DNA from: Mesostigma viride
Taxonomy: Eukaryota > Streptophyta > Mesostigmatophyceae > Mesostigmatales > Mesostigmataceae
DNA length: 64,000 nt
Assembly (NCBI GenBank): GCA_009746045.1
Contig: RPFO01000175.1
Coordinates: 4,197,794-4,261,793 of the forward strand
Direction of reading: 5' to 3'
How positions within the stretch are numbered: the first letter of the stretch is position 1; each line of letters starts with the position of its first letter. The translations under genes were made by a program, and so were the position numbers. Positions 38,293-46,514 of this stretch are shown one piece after another. A model generated the notes under the pieces. That model had not been told where the DNA came from, searched no databases, and saw only the letters and a list, made by a program, of their open reading frames with translations.

Positions 38293-38919
38293 TCACCTCC
38301 TCGTGCGCGATCGCCCCCTCACCCTGCGCGCCCCCGTTGTGTGTCCGCCCCGCTTAGGCAGCACGCGGGCGCCGGTGTACATCGGCACGTACATAGGCAC
38401 GTACCCCGCTCTCTTGGTGAACCTGTCCTCGTAATCGTCGTCATCCTCGCTGTTTTCGTAAACTGCGGGCACACCTTCGGCGTCCTCAAATTCGTCACCT
38501 TCCGCGTCGGCAAATATGTCACCGTCTTTGTCGGCTTCCCATCCGCCACGCGGGTCAGCGGCGGCAGCCATGGCAGCAATGTCAGCCTGTGTCAGCCTGG
38601 CACGGGCGGCATTGGCGGCGGCAGCAGATCTCCATCGACCCCTTATCTCATCAGATTTGTTGGAAGGGACAGCGGGGGCTTGCCCGACCATCATCCTCCC
38701 CAGCGCCTTCGACACACCGCTGAAACGGAGCATGTCGAGACTGGGCGCGCCCACCCGGTGAGAGCGGCCCGACCGCCCCCCGCGCCCAGGCGCGCCCCGC
38801 CCCCTCCCCCTCCTCCCGCCCCCGTGGTGCGGGCACGCGCTCCTGCCGCCCCACGTCTGCCACCCGCACCGGCCGCCCTTGCCCGTCAACGCACCGCAAC
38901 GATCGGACGATACCGCCAT
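38293..38919 (-). CDS. Short Cys/His-motif, acidic/basic protein, 208 aa
   Basis: ATG at 38,919 (MAVSSDRCGALTGKGGRCGW). The CGALTGKGGRC...SACPHHGG motif matches the arrangement in the gene at 35,454 and is a likely single zinc site. A Gly/Arg-rich segment follows (RRGRGRGAPGRGGRSG), then helices with Ala-rich runs and an acidic stretch (ENSEDDDDYED). The C-terminus is Arg-rich. It may bind nucleic acid; no family name is offered. It is the last gene of the giant-virus-like block. Confidence 0.55.
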   Translation of the reverse strand: MAVSSDRCGALTGKGGRCGWQTWGGRSACPHHGGGRRGRGRGAPGRGGRSGRSHRVGAPSLDMLRFSGVSKALGRMMVGQAPAVPSNKSDEIRGRWRSAAAANAARARLTQADIAAMAAAADPRGGWEADKDGDIFADAEGDEFEDAEGVPAVYENSEDDDDYEDRFTKRAGYVPMYVPMYTGARVLPKRGGHTTGARRVRGRSRTRR

Positions 38920-38989
38920 CGCGCGAAACACGTATACAAAAAAGCGCACATAATTTTAAAACGCGCGCGCACAGCACCGCTCGAACGCT

Positions 38990-39560
38990 CTCAACACGGC
39001 CCCGCTTTGGATAGCCTTCTACCGACCAAAAAAGAGAAGACTATCCAACAAACCCCCCGCCAACACCGGCCCACGCATCCGTCACCAGGAAAAAAAAGAG
39101 AAGACTATCCAAACTCACCCCCTCTCAAACCCCGCTCGACCACCGAACAAATTTAAGACGACCCCTCCCGACAGTCTCGCCCGTCGGTCGTGGATAGCCT
39201 TCTCTTGGATAGCCTTCTTTTTACCCCCCCGGCCAAACTATTACTCCACCTATACCCTACACCCTATACCCTATACCCTATACCCCCCTGAAAATTTTCC
39301 TTATGCCATAAAATACTTCCCTTTCATACCCAAAAAGAAGACTACCAAAAGAAGACTATCCAAACTCCCCCCCTCTTAAACCCCCCCCGACATCGAACAA
39401 ATTTAAGACGCCCCCTCCCGACATTCTCGACCATCGGTCGTGGATAGCCTTCTCGTCGACAAAAAAAACGGCACGCGCCGAGAACCCTATCTCGACCAAG
39501 ATCGTGGATAGACTTCTCCAAAAACACGGAGAGAAGAACATCCAACCTCTCCCGCCTCTG
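38990..39560. repeat. Gene-free repeat array with GGATAGnCTTCT motifs and telomere-like run
   Basis: About ten copies of GGATAGCCTTCT or its complement AGAAGACTATCC occur in both orientations. A 105-bp direct repeat is present (39,100-39,204 and 39,351-39,454), including CGAACAAATTTAAGACG and CGGTCGTGGATAGCCTTCTC. Between the copies, at 39,250-39,287, is a CCCTATA run (four near-copies). No open frame looks coding. It may be a viral genome end, a replication region or a satellite; the sequence cannot decide. Confidence 0.75.
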
Positions 39561-39722
39561 CCGACACCCGACCTGCAACGACCTGCCACGACCCGCCACG
39601 ACCCGCCACGCCCGCCACGTCCTGCCGCGTCCCGCCACGAACGACGCTAACGACGCTCAAAACACGCGCAGGAACGAGGGGTAGCCCTCGCGAAGCCTAG
39701 TCACTAAAATAGTTATTCATAC
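39561..39722. other. Gene-free GC-rich spacer
   Basis: CGACCTGCCACGACCCGCCA-type short repeats occur at 39,575-39,640. Otherwise nothing is seen. Confidence 0.5.
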
Positions 39723-39933
39723 CACTCAAGAACGGCTTCCCGGTACCCCACACGGCCCTGTCACTCAATGAGGGGCTATATAGTATATATATTAATAATA
39801 TAATTACTTACAGCAGAGTGAAAGTAGTATATATATAGCCCCTCATAGTCTCTAAGTAATTATATTATTAATATATATAGCCCCTCGTTGAGTGATGGGG
39901 CCGTGTGGGGTACCGGGGAGCCATTCTTGAGTG
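39723..39933. mobile_element. Foldback / MITE-like element, 211 bp
   Basis: The left arm 39,723-39,811 and right arm 39,852-39,933 are inverted copies with about 90 percent match by eye, plus one 7-nt indel. Both ends are CACTCAAGAAYGGC. The arms contain GGTACCCCACACGGCCC and AGGGGCTATATA. The loop holds a further partial copy of the TATATAGCCCCTC part. No target duplication is clear. It could be a MITE or a large cruciform-forming palindrome. Confidence 0.6.
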
Positions 39934-40134
39934 ATGATGGTTGAGTGATAAATTGAGTGATAAAATATTGGGGTTTTGGTTTGCTACTGACATCTGTCAC
40001 AGTGCAGCCACGCCTTCCCGACCCCTGCCAACCCTGGCTCAGGGGTCGCGGGGCTTTAGGACCCCCTAGAAATGCTGGCATCCGTCACCGGTCACACAAA
40101 AACCACACCGCGTCAGCGTGCGAGGGTGTGTATG
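39934..40134. other. Intergenic stretch without recognised features
   Basis: Directly after the foldback are two GAGTGATAAA units. The rest has no coding frame that I would support. Confidence 0.5.
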
Positions 40135-40201
40135 GAATAGGCAAAATTGCTCAGAGATTTTAAAGGTAGTTCTATACTTATCTGAGCAATTTTGCCTATT
40201 C
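40135..40201. repeat. Perfect 21-bp inverted repeat with 25-nt loop
   Basis: GAATAGGCAAAATTGCTCAGA (40,135-40,155) is exactly complementary to 40,181-40,201. It lies just left of the first PLV-type gene. It could be a hairpin at the end of the viral unit, a terminator, or the end of another small element. Confidence 0.7.
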
Positions 40202-40309
40202 TGACAGAACCATCAACCACCGACCAAACCACGCCACACACCAATCGCACACCTGACCGCCTGCGCGTTCCTGCGAAATTCCTGCACCGTCGCGGAGAGG
40301 AGCGGGGTG

Positions 40310-40687
40310 TCACTCGACTCTCAGGAGCTGCAGACGTTCCTTCACTTGGTCAAACGTCGACGAGGAAATGGATTGTCTACCGGTGACGCAGCCGGCCATT
40401 ATGGATATAACGACCAGATCCTCGCACGCTTTGATAATTTCGTCCAGAGTCGAGTCGTCTTCCAAGGCGCACACAGCAGCCGACGAGAAGATGCGTGGAT
40501 CGTCTAGTTGGTCTAATTCGAGATTGTAATTGTCCTCGTACGGGTCGGGCTTTCCGGCGACAGTGCAAGAAACTCGCGCGACTTCTGCGGCGTTGACGGA
40601 CCGCCGCGTGCCGCTCTGGATGTACCTGCCACTGCCCGGTTTGCAGGCCTCGATGCAATTGAGAATGTCATTCATGGTAACGAACAT
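40310..40687 (-). CDS. Hypothetical PLV-block protein, 125 aa
   Basis: ATG at 40,687 (MFVTMNDILNCIEACKPG). It contains several cysteines (NCIEAC, RVSCTVAG, AAVCALED, KACEDL) and an acidic middle (EDNYNLELDQLDDPR). It has no membrane span. I recognise no family. It is the leftmost gene of the unit that includes the capsid genes and lies on their strand. Confidence 0.5.
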   Translation of the reverse strand: MFVTMNDILNCIEACKPGSGRYIQSGTRRSVNAAEVARVSCTVAGKPDPYEDNYNLELDQLDDPRIFSSAAVCALEDDSTLDEIIKACEDLVVISIMAGCVTGRQSISSSTFDQVKERLQLLRVE

Positions 40688-40800
40688 GTTGGAAACGTTT
40701 TATAGATTCATGTAAAGATAATTTATTTAATCAAATACGATAACAGACGCCATTTACATCGAGTCATTACGCGTTAAATCATGTCTACTTGTGATGGCAT

Positions 40801-41301
40801 TTACACGAGTCGAATCCGCGGACCTTCTCGAAACGCAAGATGCATACAAACGATCGATCTGAAACTCCCCACTGGTTTGTAGTTGTCGGTGTCCTCTGCC
40901 TCTCTGTCGATGTGAACTAGACCGATCACTAGCTGTCCTCCGTGCCTGAACAGGTATGGGTCCTTGAGGTTATAGAACGAATGCGCGTTTGGCGAAAATT
41001 CGTACAGGGGGATACCTTCTCCGCCGATATCCATCTGTTCAGAGCACAGGACTACGCATTCCCCTGGATTTTGCTCGCCTCCCAAGAAACTAGGAGACAC
41101 GAGGCCAATGACCTTGTAATTATCGCGGTTCTCGACGAAATCAAATCCAACCCAATGAGCGCCACCGCGCCAGGTGCTGTCGATGACAGGAGCGCGTGGG
41201 TCTGGTTTGACGTTGAAATAACACAGCCCGGTTCTTCCGTCAATCGTTGGCGTCATCCCTTTAAAGTCGACGACGTACTGGTAATACGTTGGATAGTCCA
41301 T
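40801..41301 (-). CDS. Hypothetical PLV-block protein, 166 aa
   Basis: ATG at 41,301 (MDYPTYYQYVVDFKGMTP). Beta-rich with many aromatics and prolines (LCYFNVKPDPRAPVID; GGEGIPLYEFSPNAHSFY). The GC content and codon use are lower than in the giant-virus block. No motif recognised. A jelly-roll-like structural protein is possible but not shown. Confidence 0.5.
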   Translation of the reverse strand: MDYPTYYQYVVDFKGMTPTIDGRTGLCYFNVKPDPRAPVIDSTWRGGAHWVGFDFVENRDNYKVIGLVSPSFLGGEQNPGECVVLCSEQMDIGGEGIPLYEFSPNAHSFYNLKDPYLFRHGGQLVIGLVHIDREAEDTDNYKPVGSFRSIVCMHLAFREGPRIRLV

Positions 41302-41344
41302 GGCTTTGTTACATCTTACGAGAGATAATAGTTCAACCGGCTAT

Positions 41345-43040
41345 CTACGTTGGTATGGCGGCGGGAGTGCCCCACTTGGCCACGAGGTACCCGCGGATCA
41401 GCTCAAGCTCGGCCGCGGTCTTGGCGTTTTTGTAGACCAGGACCTCGCCGATCCACCCGTCAAACGCGCGGGCGGAGTTGCTTATATCCGCACCGAGAGC
41501 GATACTCCCCGAGCCGATAGTAGGGTCGACGCCAGTTCTACTGTAGCCAGATCGTCCATCGAATCGTGTGATAAGTACATTCGTACTGGTGTTGCATGAA
41601 AGCGCCATGATGTGTGGTGTGTTGTTGAAGAATTCCGACCTGGTGCACACGGTATCGTATACATTATTCGGAGAGAAACACATGACGCTTTGTGTGTCTG
41701 CCCCGTATGCCATAACATAGCCATTGTTCTGGTACGAACCGAGCATATACCCTCTGACATTCGACCCCGACCCTCTCTGTGGATATGTCGCAGTCGTAAG
41801 CTGTTTGGCTACTAGCAGGATGCTCGTGCTGGCCCCAGCCGCCCCCCAAAAGGCGGGGCCGTTAGAATATAAGCCCGTCCCACGCGAGTTGGTAAATCGG
41901 AGAGACCGTTTCGAGTTCAATTCCGTTGTATCCAACGTCGGACACGTGGCGGATGTGTCCGGCCCAAGGTGGTATCCGTGCGGTCCTTTGTCGTGCATCA
42001 GATTCACGTCCCCTCCTGCTGTGTTTTGCTGGGTTGTGCCGGAATTGGTGGTGAATAGTGTTGAGCTGTCGGACGGGTCGTACCACGCGAACAATGCGGG
42101 GTCCATTGCCGGGTTGTAATGGTACGTGAATGACAGCGTGTTGGATGCTGTGTTTCCTATACCCCATGTCGCGCTCGTCACAGTGCCAGCGCCCACGCTT
42201 ACCGTCGTCGCTAAGTCCGACAGGCGACATGGTAGGAGTCACATCGAATGTGTACGTGGCACCGCTTCCCAGCAAATTGGATGCTGTTCCGTTGGTGACG
42301 GCGATATCGCCCAACGCGAACCCGGTGACAGACGTTCTAAAGGTGGCCGTGACTGGGTAAACGGCACCAGTCGGGGTTCCCGACGCGATAGTAACAGTGA
42401 GAATGGGCGAGTATGTGAACGACAGAGTGTTGGAGGCCGCGTTGGCGGTTCCAATGGAAGCGTCCGCGACAACTCCAGCGCCCACATTGACACTCGTGGC
42501 GGTGTAAGCGGTCGTCGGCGTCACCTGGAAGGCGTACGACGCCCCGCTGCCGGTCAGGTTGGCGGCTGTCCCGTTTGTCACCGTGATATCGCCCAACGCG
42601 AACCCCGTGACGGACCTGCTGAACGTGGCGGTCACGTCAACGGGTGTCGAGGATGGCGTCGAGCCCGCGGTAGTCGCGAGAGTCACCGTTGGAGGGGGTG
42701 AGTACGTGAAGACCAATGGAGTCGAGGCTTTGTTCCGTACACCCTTCAAGTTGACCACCGCCCCTGCTCCGACGCCTACTGTAGTCGGCGAATATGCTGT
42801 CGTCGGCGTCACTTGGAAGGTGTACGACGCCCCGTTGCCGGTCAGGTTGGCGATGGCCCCGTTGACTACGACGACATCGTCTAAGGCGAACCCCGTGACA
42901 GGCTGGCTGAACGTAGCTGTAACTGTAATTGGAGACGCGCTAGGATATGTTCCGGTTGTGGTCGTTAATGTTGTGGAAGGCGCAATTATGCGCTTCTTTT
43001 TATTAATCAAAGCAGGACATACACCGTAATCGAAAGACAT
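41345..43040 (-). CDS. Ig-repeat plus LamG-like fibre protein, one frameshift
   Basis: ATG at 43,040 (MSFDYGVCPALINKKKR). Three repeats of about 90 residues follow, each with VTATFSxxVTGFALxDI, NGTAxNLxGSGASYxFxVTP and a VGAGxV closing strand. This is the bacterial Ig-like Big_12-type pattern. At about 42,215 the frame shifts. The second frame resumes VGAGTVTSATWGIGNTASNT and continues into a LamG-like domain (PALFAWYDPSDSSTLF ... RAFDGWIGEVLVYKNAKT) ending at 41,345. Both halves are needed to complete the third repeat, so this is one gene. Such repeats with a lectin-like tip suggest a host-attachment fibre. Confidence 0.7.
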
Positions 43041-43065
43041 GCTGCTGACATACTACAAGCTGATA

Positions 43066-43236
43066 CTATTTTTTCAAAGTTGGTAACGGGTACTGAAATC
43101 TCGGTTCCATCAATGGCCCTTTCTTAGACGGCAATCCAATCGCTAGACCTTTATCGACCATCGCAGGAGTATCAAAGATCAAGGTAACTCTACTAAACGG
43201 ATTCGCTGTATATCTCGGATCCTTAAGGTATTCCAT
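43066..43236 (-). CDS. Small ORF, 56 aa, between capsid and fibre genes
   Basis: ATG at 43,236 gives MEYLKDPRYTANPFSRVTLI and ends PLPTLKK before a TAG. It fills the gap between the Ig-repeat gene and the capsid gene, with about 25-30 nt on either side, as expected in a compact viral unit. Function unknown. Confidence 0.45.
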   Translation of the reverse strand: MEYLKDPRYTANPFSRVTLIFDTPAMVDKGLAIGLPSKKGPLMEPRFQYPLPTLKK

Positions 43237-43266
43237 CGGGCGCTATACAGTAACCATCAGAGATTA

Positions 43267-44490
43267 TTACAGATACACGGCCGCCTGCCGTCCGGCGCCG
43301 ATATCCATCTTCGATTCGAGCTCGCAGAAGATATAGGAAACGAGATCAGTAGCCGAGCCGGACTTATCCACGCGAAGGGTAACAACCGCAGCGGTCCCGC
43401 GCAGATCCAGGCCGCTCTGGTACTCGGGACCCGCGCATGGCATATTGAGGTGACAGGCCATGATGAAGTCCGTATCTGTCCACGCATCGGCGGTCAACCC
43501 GTTTCGCGCGCACGAGAGGCTATTCCCTTGGTCGTTGAAGGCGCTCACAAGGTTCACCCACGCTTCCGTCGCACCCATCCGATAGCCAGGTGATTGGTGA
43601 GAGCCGTTGATGTTGTATTGGAATCCGATAAGGCCGTCTGCAATGTGATTGAACATAGCGTTATTCGCGTCGTTGTTTACGTCCTTAGCGGCATCGACTT
43701 GAACAGCAAGAAGCTTGCTCGCGGATGCCGACGACAGCGATGACTTGATGCTGTAAATCGTCTTCTTCTCGATCGACTGCTTCGTTGATTGCCACGTCTT
43801 CCAGCGGAAGGGCAGAGTCCCGCCTTCCGCCAAACGAGAGGCGAACACCTGCCCGACGACGTCCTCCTGGAATCGATACACGTCAATGGAAAAATGGATG
43901 TTGTCCAACTCGAACGTCTTCCCCGCTGTATCTGCATGGGCCGGGATCATAACACCGCCGTCCATCAAAGTCACGCGGACCTCGATAGGCGGGAACAGGC
44001 TGAGGTCGATGACTCTGGGGTCTCCACCAAGAAACCCGAGCCAGTTGTCAATCACACCTTCCACTCCCGCACTGTCGTCCGTAGATTCCCTGCTCGACCA
44101 CCCGGCAGGAGCTTGTGCGTTCTTAAAACCGAGGCCGCCATGGACAGTGACCAGCGTGTTGAAAAGCTGGCTGTAATCGTTAATCGAGTCAACGCTCTGG
44201 CCGCCTACCAGAACCTCCAAACGCCGAATGATGGACGACGTATACGGAGGAAAGAAGCATTTTTGAGCCGTCGCGTTTGATTTTGCTTGAAAGTACATGG
44301 AAAAGCTGTGGAGGTCCACGAACCCGCTAGTCGGCAAACGAACCGCTACAACCGATCCCGGTTTGATTCCGGTGTTCGCTGACAGCGTCGAGAGCTGCAC
44401 GCGGGACGTCGAGTGCTGGCCAAGAGCCTTCACGATGTATTGCATGGACTTCGGAATAGCGCGATTGTACCAAGAACCATCGGATGCCAT
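43267..44490 (-). CDS. Probable major capsid protein (double jelly-roll type), 407 aa
   Basis: ATG at 44,490 (MASDGSWYNRAIPKSMQ). Beta-rich throughout with jelly-roll-like strand spacing. RRLEVLVGGQSVDSINDYSQ at about residues 88-107 resembles the RxEVxxxGQxVxxIxDY strand of polinton-like-virus major capsid proteins. Later features are PPIEVRVTLMDGGVM, HFSIDVYRFQEDV and the closing TAAVVTLRVDKSG ... LVSYIFCELE. Length, the position beside a penton-like gene, and the ATPase in the same unit support the call. No direct homology search was possible. Confidence 0.65.
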   Translation of the reverse strand: MASDGSWYNRAIPKSMQYIVKALGQHSTSRVQLSTLSANTGIKPGSVVAVRLPTSGFVDLHSFSMYFQAKSNATAQKCFFPPYTSSIIRRLEVLVGGQSVDSINDYSQLFNTLVTVHGGLGFKNAQAPAGWSSRESTDDSAGVEGVIDNWLGFLGGDPRVIDLSLFPPIEVRVTLMDGGVMIPAHADTAGKTFELDNIHFSIDVYRFQEDVVGQVFASRLAEGGTLPFRWKTWQSTKQSIEKKTIYSIKSSLSSASASKLLAVQVDAAKDVNNDANNAMFNHIADGLIGFQYNINGSHQSPGYRMGATEAWVNLVSAFNDQGNSLSCARNGLTADAWTDTDFIMACHLNMPCAGPEYQSGLDLRGTAAVVTLRVDKSGSATDLVSYIFCELESKMDIGAGRQAAVYL

Positions 44491-44513
44491 GAGAGCGTTG
44501 TATACTTGCTAGC

Positions 44514-44819
44514 TTAGATAAAAATCCTGGCTAGTGGAGGAACTGCCCCAGAAGCGGATTCGCGGCCAAGGTTGTGCGCGTCGACCTTACGCTCGAGGGA
44601 AGACAGCGCGTCCAATCCGGTTTTCGTGACACGATAAGCCGTCCCGAGGACCGGGGACGCCTCGATCAACTTGCTCGGGACATGCCCGAGAGCCGAATCG
44701 GCAGCACCCGCGGCCGCCTTCACGAGTCGCGCGCCATGTCCCACTTTCCTGATAGCGTCGCCGGCTACATGCCCGATCTTTCGCACGGTGTTGACAACCT
44801 TTCCGAAATCGAGCCTCAT
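44514..44819 (-). CDS. Small basic amphipathic protein (pVI/pX-like position), 101 aa
   Basis: ATG at 44,819 (MRLDFGKVVNTVRKIGHVAG) overlaps the stop of the penton-like gene as ATGA. The first 45 residues form an amphipathic basic helix (GDAIRKVGHGARLVKAAAG). The rest is Ala/Ser-rich. Small amphipathic basic proteins encoded next to capsid genes occur in adeno- and polinton-like viruses, where they cement or disrupt membranes. That comparison rests on position and composition only. Confidence 0.55.
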   Translation of the reverse strand: MRLDFGKVVNTVRKIGHVAGDAIRKVGHGARLVKAAAGAADSALGHVPSKLIEASPVLGTAYRVTKTGLDALSSLERKVDAHNLGRESASGAVPPLARIFI

Positions 44820-45673
44820 TCGTCCTCGTCGTCGTTTATAGTAGAACGCTGAGATATCTTTCTGGCGGGTAGGACTTCCCCGCCCAGCGCCATGTACCGC
44901 AGGACGCTCGCGATCTTCCGCGACTCGACGCCCATCGCTTTTTGTGGCGATATCCGGAAACTGAGCTGGACGACCCAATCACTATACAACTGGACCGGCA
45001 CGTCGTCCTCGTCCAGCAGGCGGAGACTGATCCCGCGCGGGGAATCGCGCATGTGCTGCCACAGCGGAGTCTGCGCCTGCCACACGATCGGTTCTAGGAA
45101 CTTGCTAAGGTTCGGACAACACGCCAACAAGCCCCCGTAGACAGCCCCATGAGTCGCGGACACCACGTTCCCTCGCACGATGTCGGCGTACACATAGACG
45201 GCCCTCAGGCGTCCGTTCGTAGCTGGTCGGTTGCTCACGATCACGTTTTGCCCGTTGGACGCATGAACGCCCGGGACGAGCCCCAGGACACGCCCGACAG
45301 ACTCGCCGACTCGTAGCTGGAACGGCGAACTGGCCGCAAACGTGTACAAACTGTTCGCGCGGTCGTACGTGACAGCGAACGAACTGTCGATGGTCTGCAA
45401 GACTGTCTCAATATTGTGTCTATTCTCGATCGTCGTCCACGATCCCAGTGGAAGCGAGACAGCGTGGGTGGTCTGCATCACCACCTCGAACGAGCGGTTG
45501 GTTGGGTTGATGTGTGTCTGTTCGAACGGGATCGTGAGGAGAGTCAGTCCTACGTCATGGTAGTCCTCCAACAACCCAGCGGGGATATCCCAGGTCGGGT
45601 CATGAAGACTGCCCCTTGTCCTGTTCTCGGTCCTTAGGGTCAGCGTCCGGCACTCCTGTACGTGATCCCTCAT
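44816..45673 (-). CDS. Penton-like minor capsid protein, 285 aa
   Basis: ATG at 45,673 (MRDHVQECRTLTLRTENR). The C-terminal half shows the pattern seen in polinton and PLV minor capsid proteins: RLRAVYVYADIVRGNVVS at about residue 155, then SPRGISLRLLDEDDVPVQLY and DWVVQLSFRISP. A single jelly-roll penton is the likely fold. It is followed by the small amphipathic protein (4-nt overlap) and the major capsid gene on the same strand. An acidic tail (STINDDEDE) ends the protein. Confidence 0.65.
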   Translation of the reverse strand: MRDHVQECRTLTLRTENRTRGSLHDPTWDIPAGLLEDYHDVGLTLLTIPFEQTHINPTNRSFEVVMQTTHAVSLPLGSWTTIENRHNIETVLQTIDSSFAVTYDRANSLYTFAASSPFQLRVGESVGRVLGLVPGVHASNGQNVIVSNRPATNGRLRAVYVYADIVRGNVVSATHGAVYGGLLACCPNLSKFLEPIVWQAQTPLWQHMRDSPRGISLRLLDEDDVPVQLYSDWVVQLSFRISPQKAMGVESRKIASVLRYMALGGEVLPARKISQRSTINDDEDE

Positions 45674-45899
45674 TCTCAGTTATAAGCTCGGATTTTATAT
45701 CGTTCCTGCCGTGGACCACAACCTTCCCCTCGCCACCCGAAAGACCTCGCGCGCTACGTTTGAGCTGTCGCCTCTCCTTCCCGGTCAGCGGCTTACTCCG
45801 GCAATAGAACATCGCCGACTCTAGAAACTCGCGAGGGACGTCGGGGTACAAGATCATCCACTGGGCAATTTGCAGCATTTCGGCATCTGACAGTTCCAT
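45600..45899 (-). CDS. Hypothetical PLV-block protein, 99 aa
   Basis: ATG at 45,899 (MELSDAEMLQIAQWMILYPD). Its 3' end overlaps the penton-like gene by 74 nt in another frame. A helical N-terminal half (PREFLESAMFYCRSKPLTGK) is followed by a basic, polar tail. Not recognised. Confidence 0.45.
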   Translation of the reverse strand: MELSDAEMLQIAQWMILYPDVPREFLESAMFYCRSKPLTGKERRQLKRSARGLSGGEGKVVVHGRNDIKSELITENEGSRTGVPDADPKDREQDKGQSS

Positions 45900-45925
45900 T
45901 CGCACTGAAAACGTTTATGATCTGC

Positions 45926-46486
45926 TTAGAAATTTATCCGCGAGCTCGGACCGGCCCCTTTATCTCCCACAGGAACACCTTCCGTTACGTGGTGTTTATC
46001 TCGCAAGTGGATATTCATCCTCCGGTCGTTTACAAACGTACTCTTACAGCCCGGGACCGTGCAGTTAACTCTGTCAGTCACACTTGCGACTCGCACTCTG
46101 GGACGAGGCGGCGTCCTCGCCACGGGCTCTCTAGCAACTGGCGGAGGCGCGGATCTCACGATCTCGACGCGGAGAGGTTTGTCCGACCCTGCGCCGAGAG
46201 CAGCAGCCGGTTCTGGAGCCGGAACGGAGGCCGGTTGGTCGTAGGCTGACAGAGGTGGGTACACGACAGGGCGAGAATTTGCAGCGAGAGCCGCCAACAA
46301 CATGGCATCCTTGAACCCACGGACCGCGGCAACTTTCCCCTTCTTCGCGGGACGGGTCACGTGAGGCGAATGGATGATGATCGAGTTCGTCAGCGCGGTC
46401 GTCGCGGCCTTCTTCGGAGGCGCGCGGGTCTTGCGCTGGGCTTTGGACGGTTTCTTAGCTGTTCGTTTTGATGTCTTTCGCGGCAT
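45926..46486 (-). CDS. C2H2 zinc-finger basic protein, 186 aa
   Basis: Two close ATGs are possible (46,504 and 46,486). The second gives MPRKTSKRTAKKPSKAQRK, a typical basic start. The first 45 residues are Lys/Arg-rich. A Pro/Ala-rich linker leads to a single C2H2 finger near residue 145 (CTVPGCKSTFVNDRRMNIHL with RDKHH). A DNA-binding or packaging role is plausible. Confidence 0.65.
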   Translation of the reverse strand: MPRKTSKRTAKKPSKAQRKTRAPPKKAATTALTNSIIIHSPHVTRPAKKGKVAAVRGFKDAMLLAALAANSRPVVYPPLSAYDQPASVPAPEPAAALGAGSDKPLRVEIVRSAPPPVAREPVARTPPRPRVRVASVTDRVNCTVPGCKSTFVNDRRMNIHLRDKHHVTEGVPVGDKGAGPSSRINF

Positions 46487-46514
46487 GGTGTGTCCTTGAC
46501 ACATCGCGTAGATT

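Noticed and set aside
39342..39638. Minus-strand ORF in the repeat tract
   Set aside because: It is built from the GGATAG repeat and homopurine runs, and has no protein-like character.
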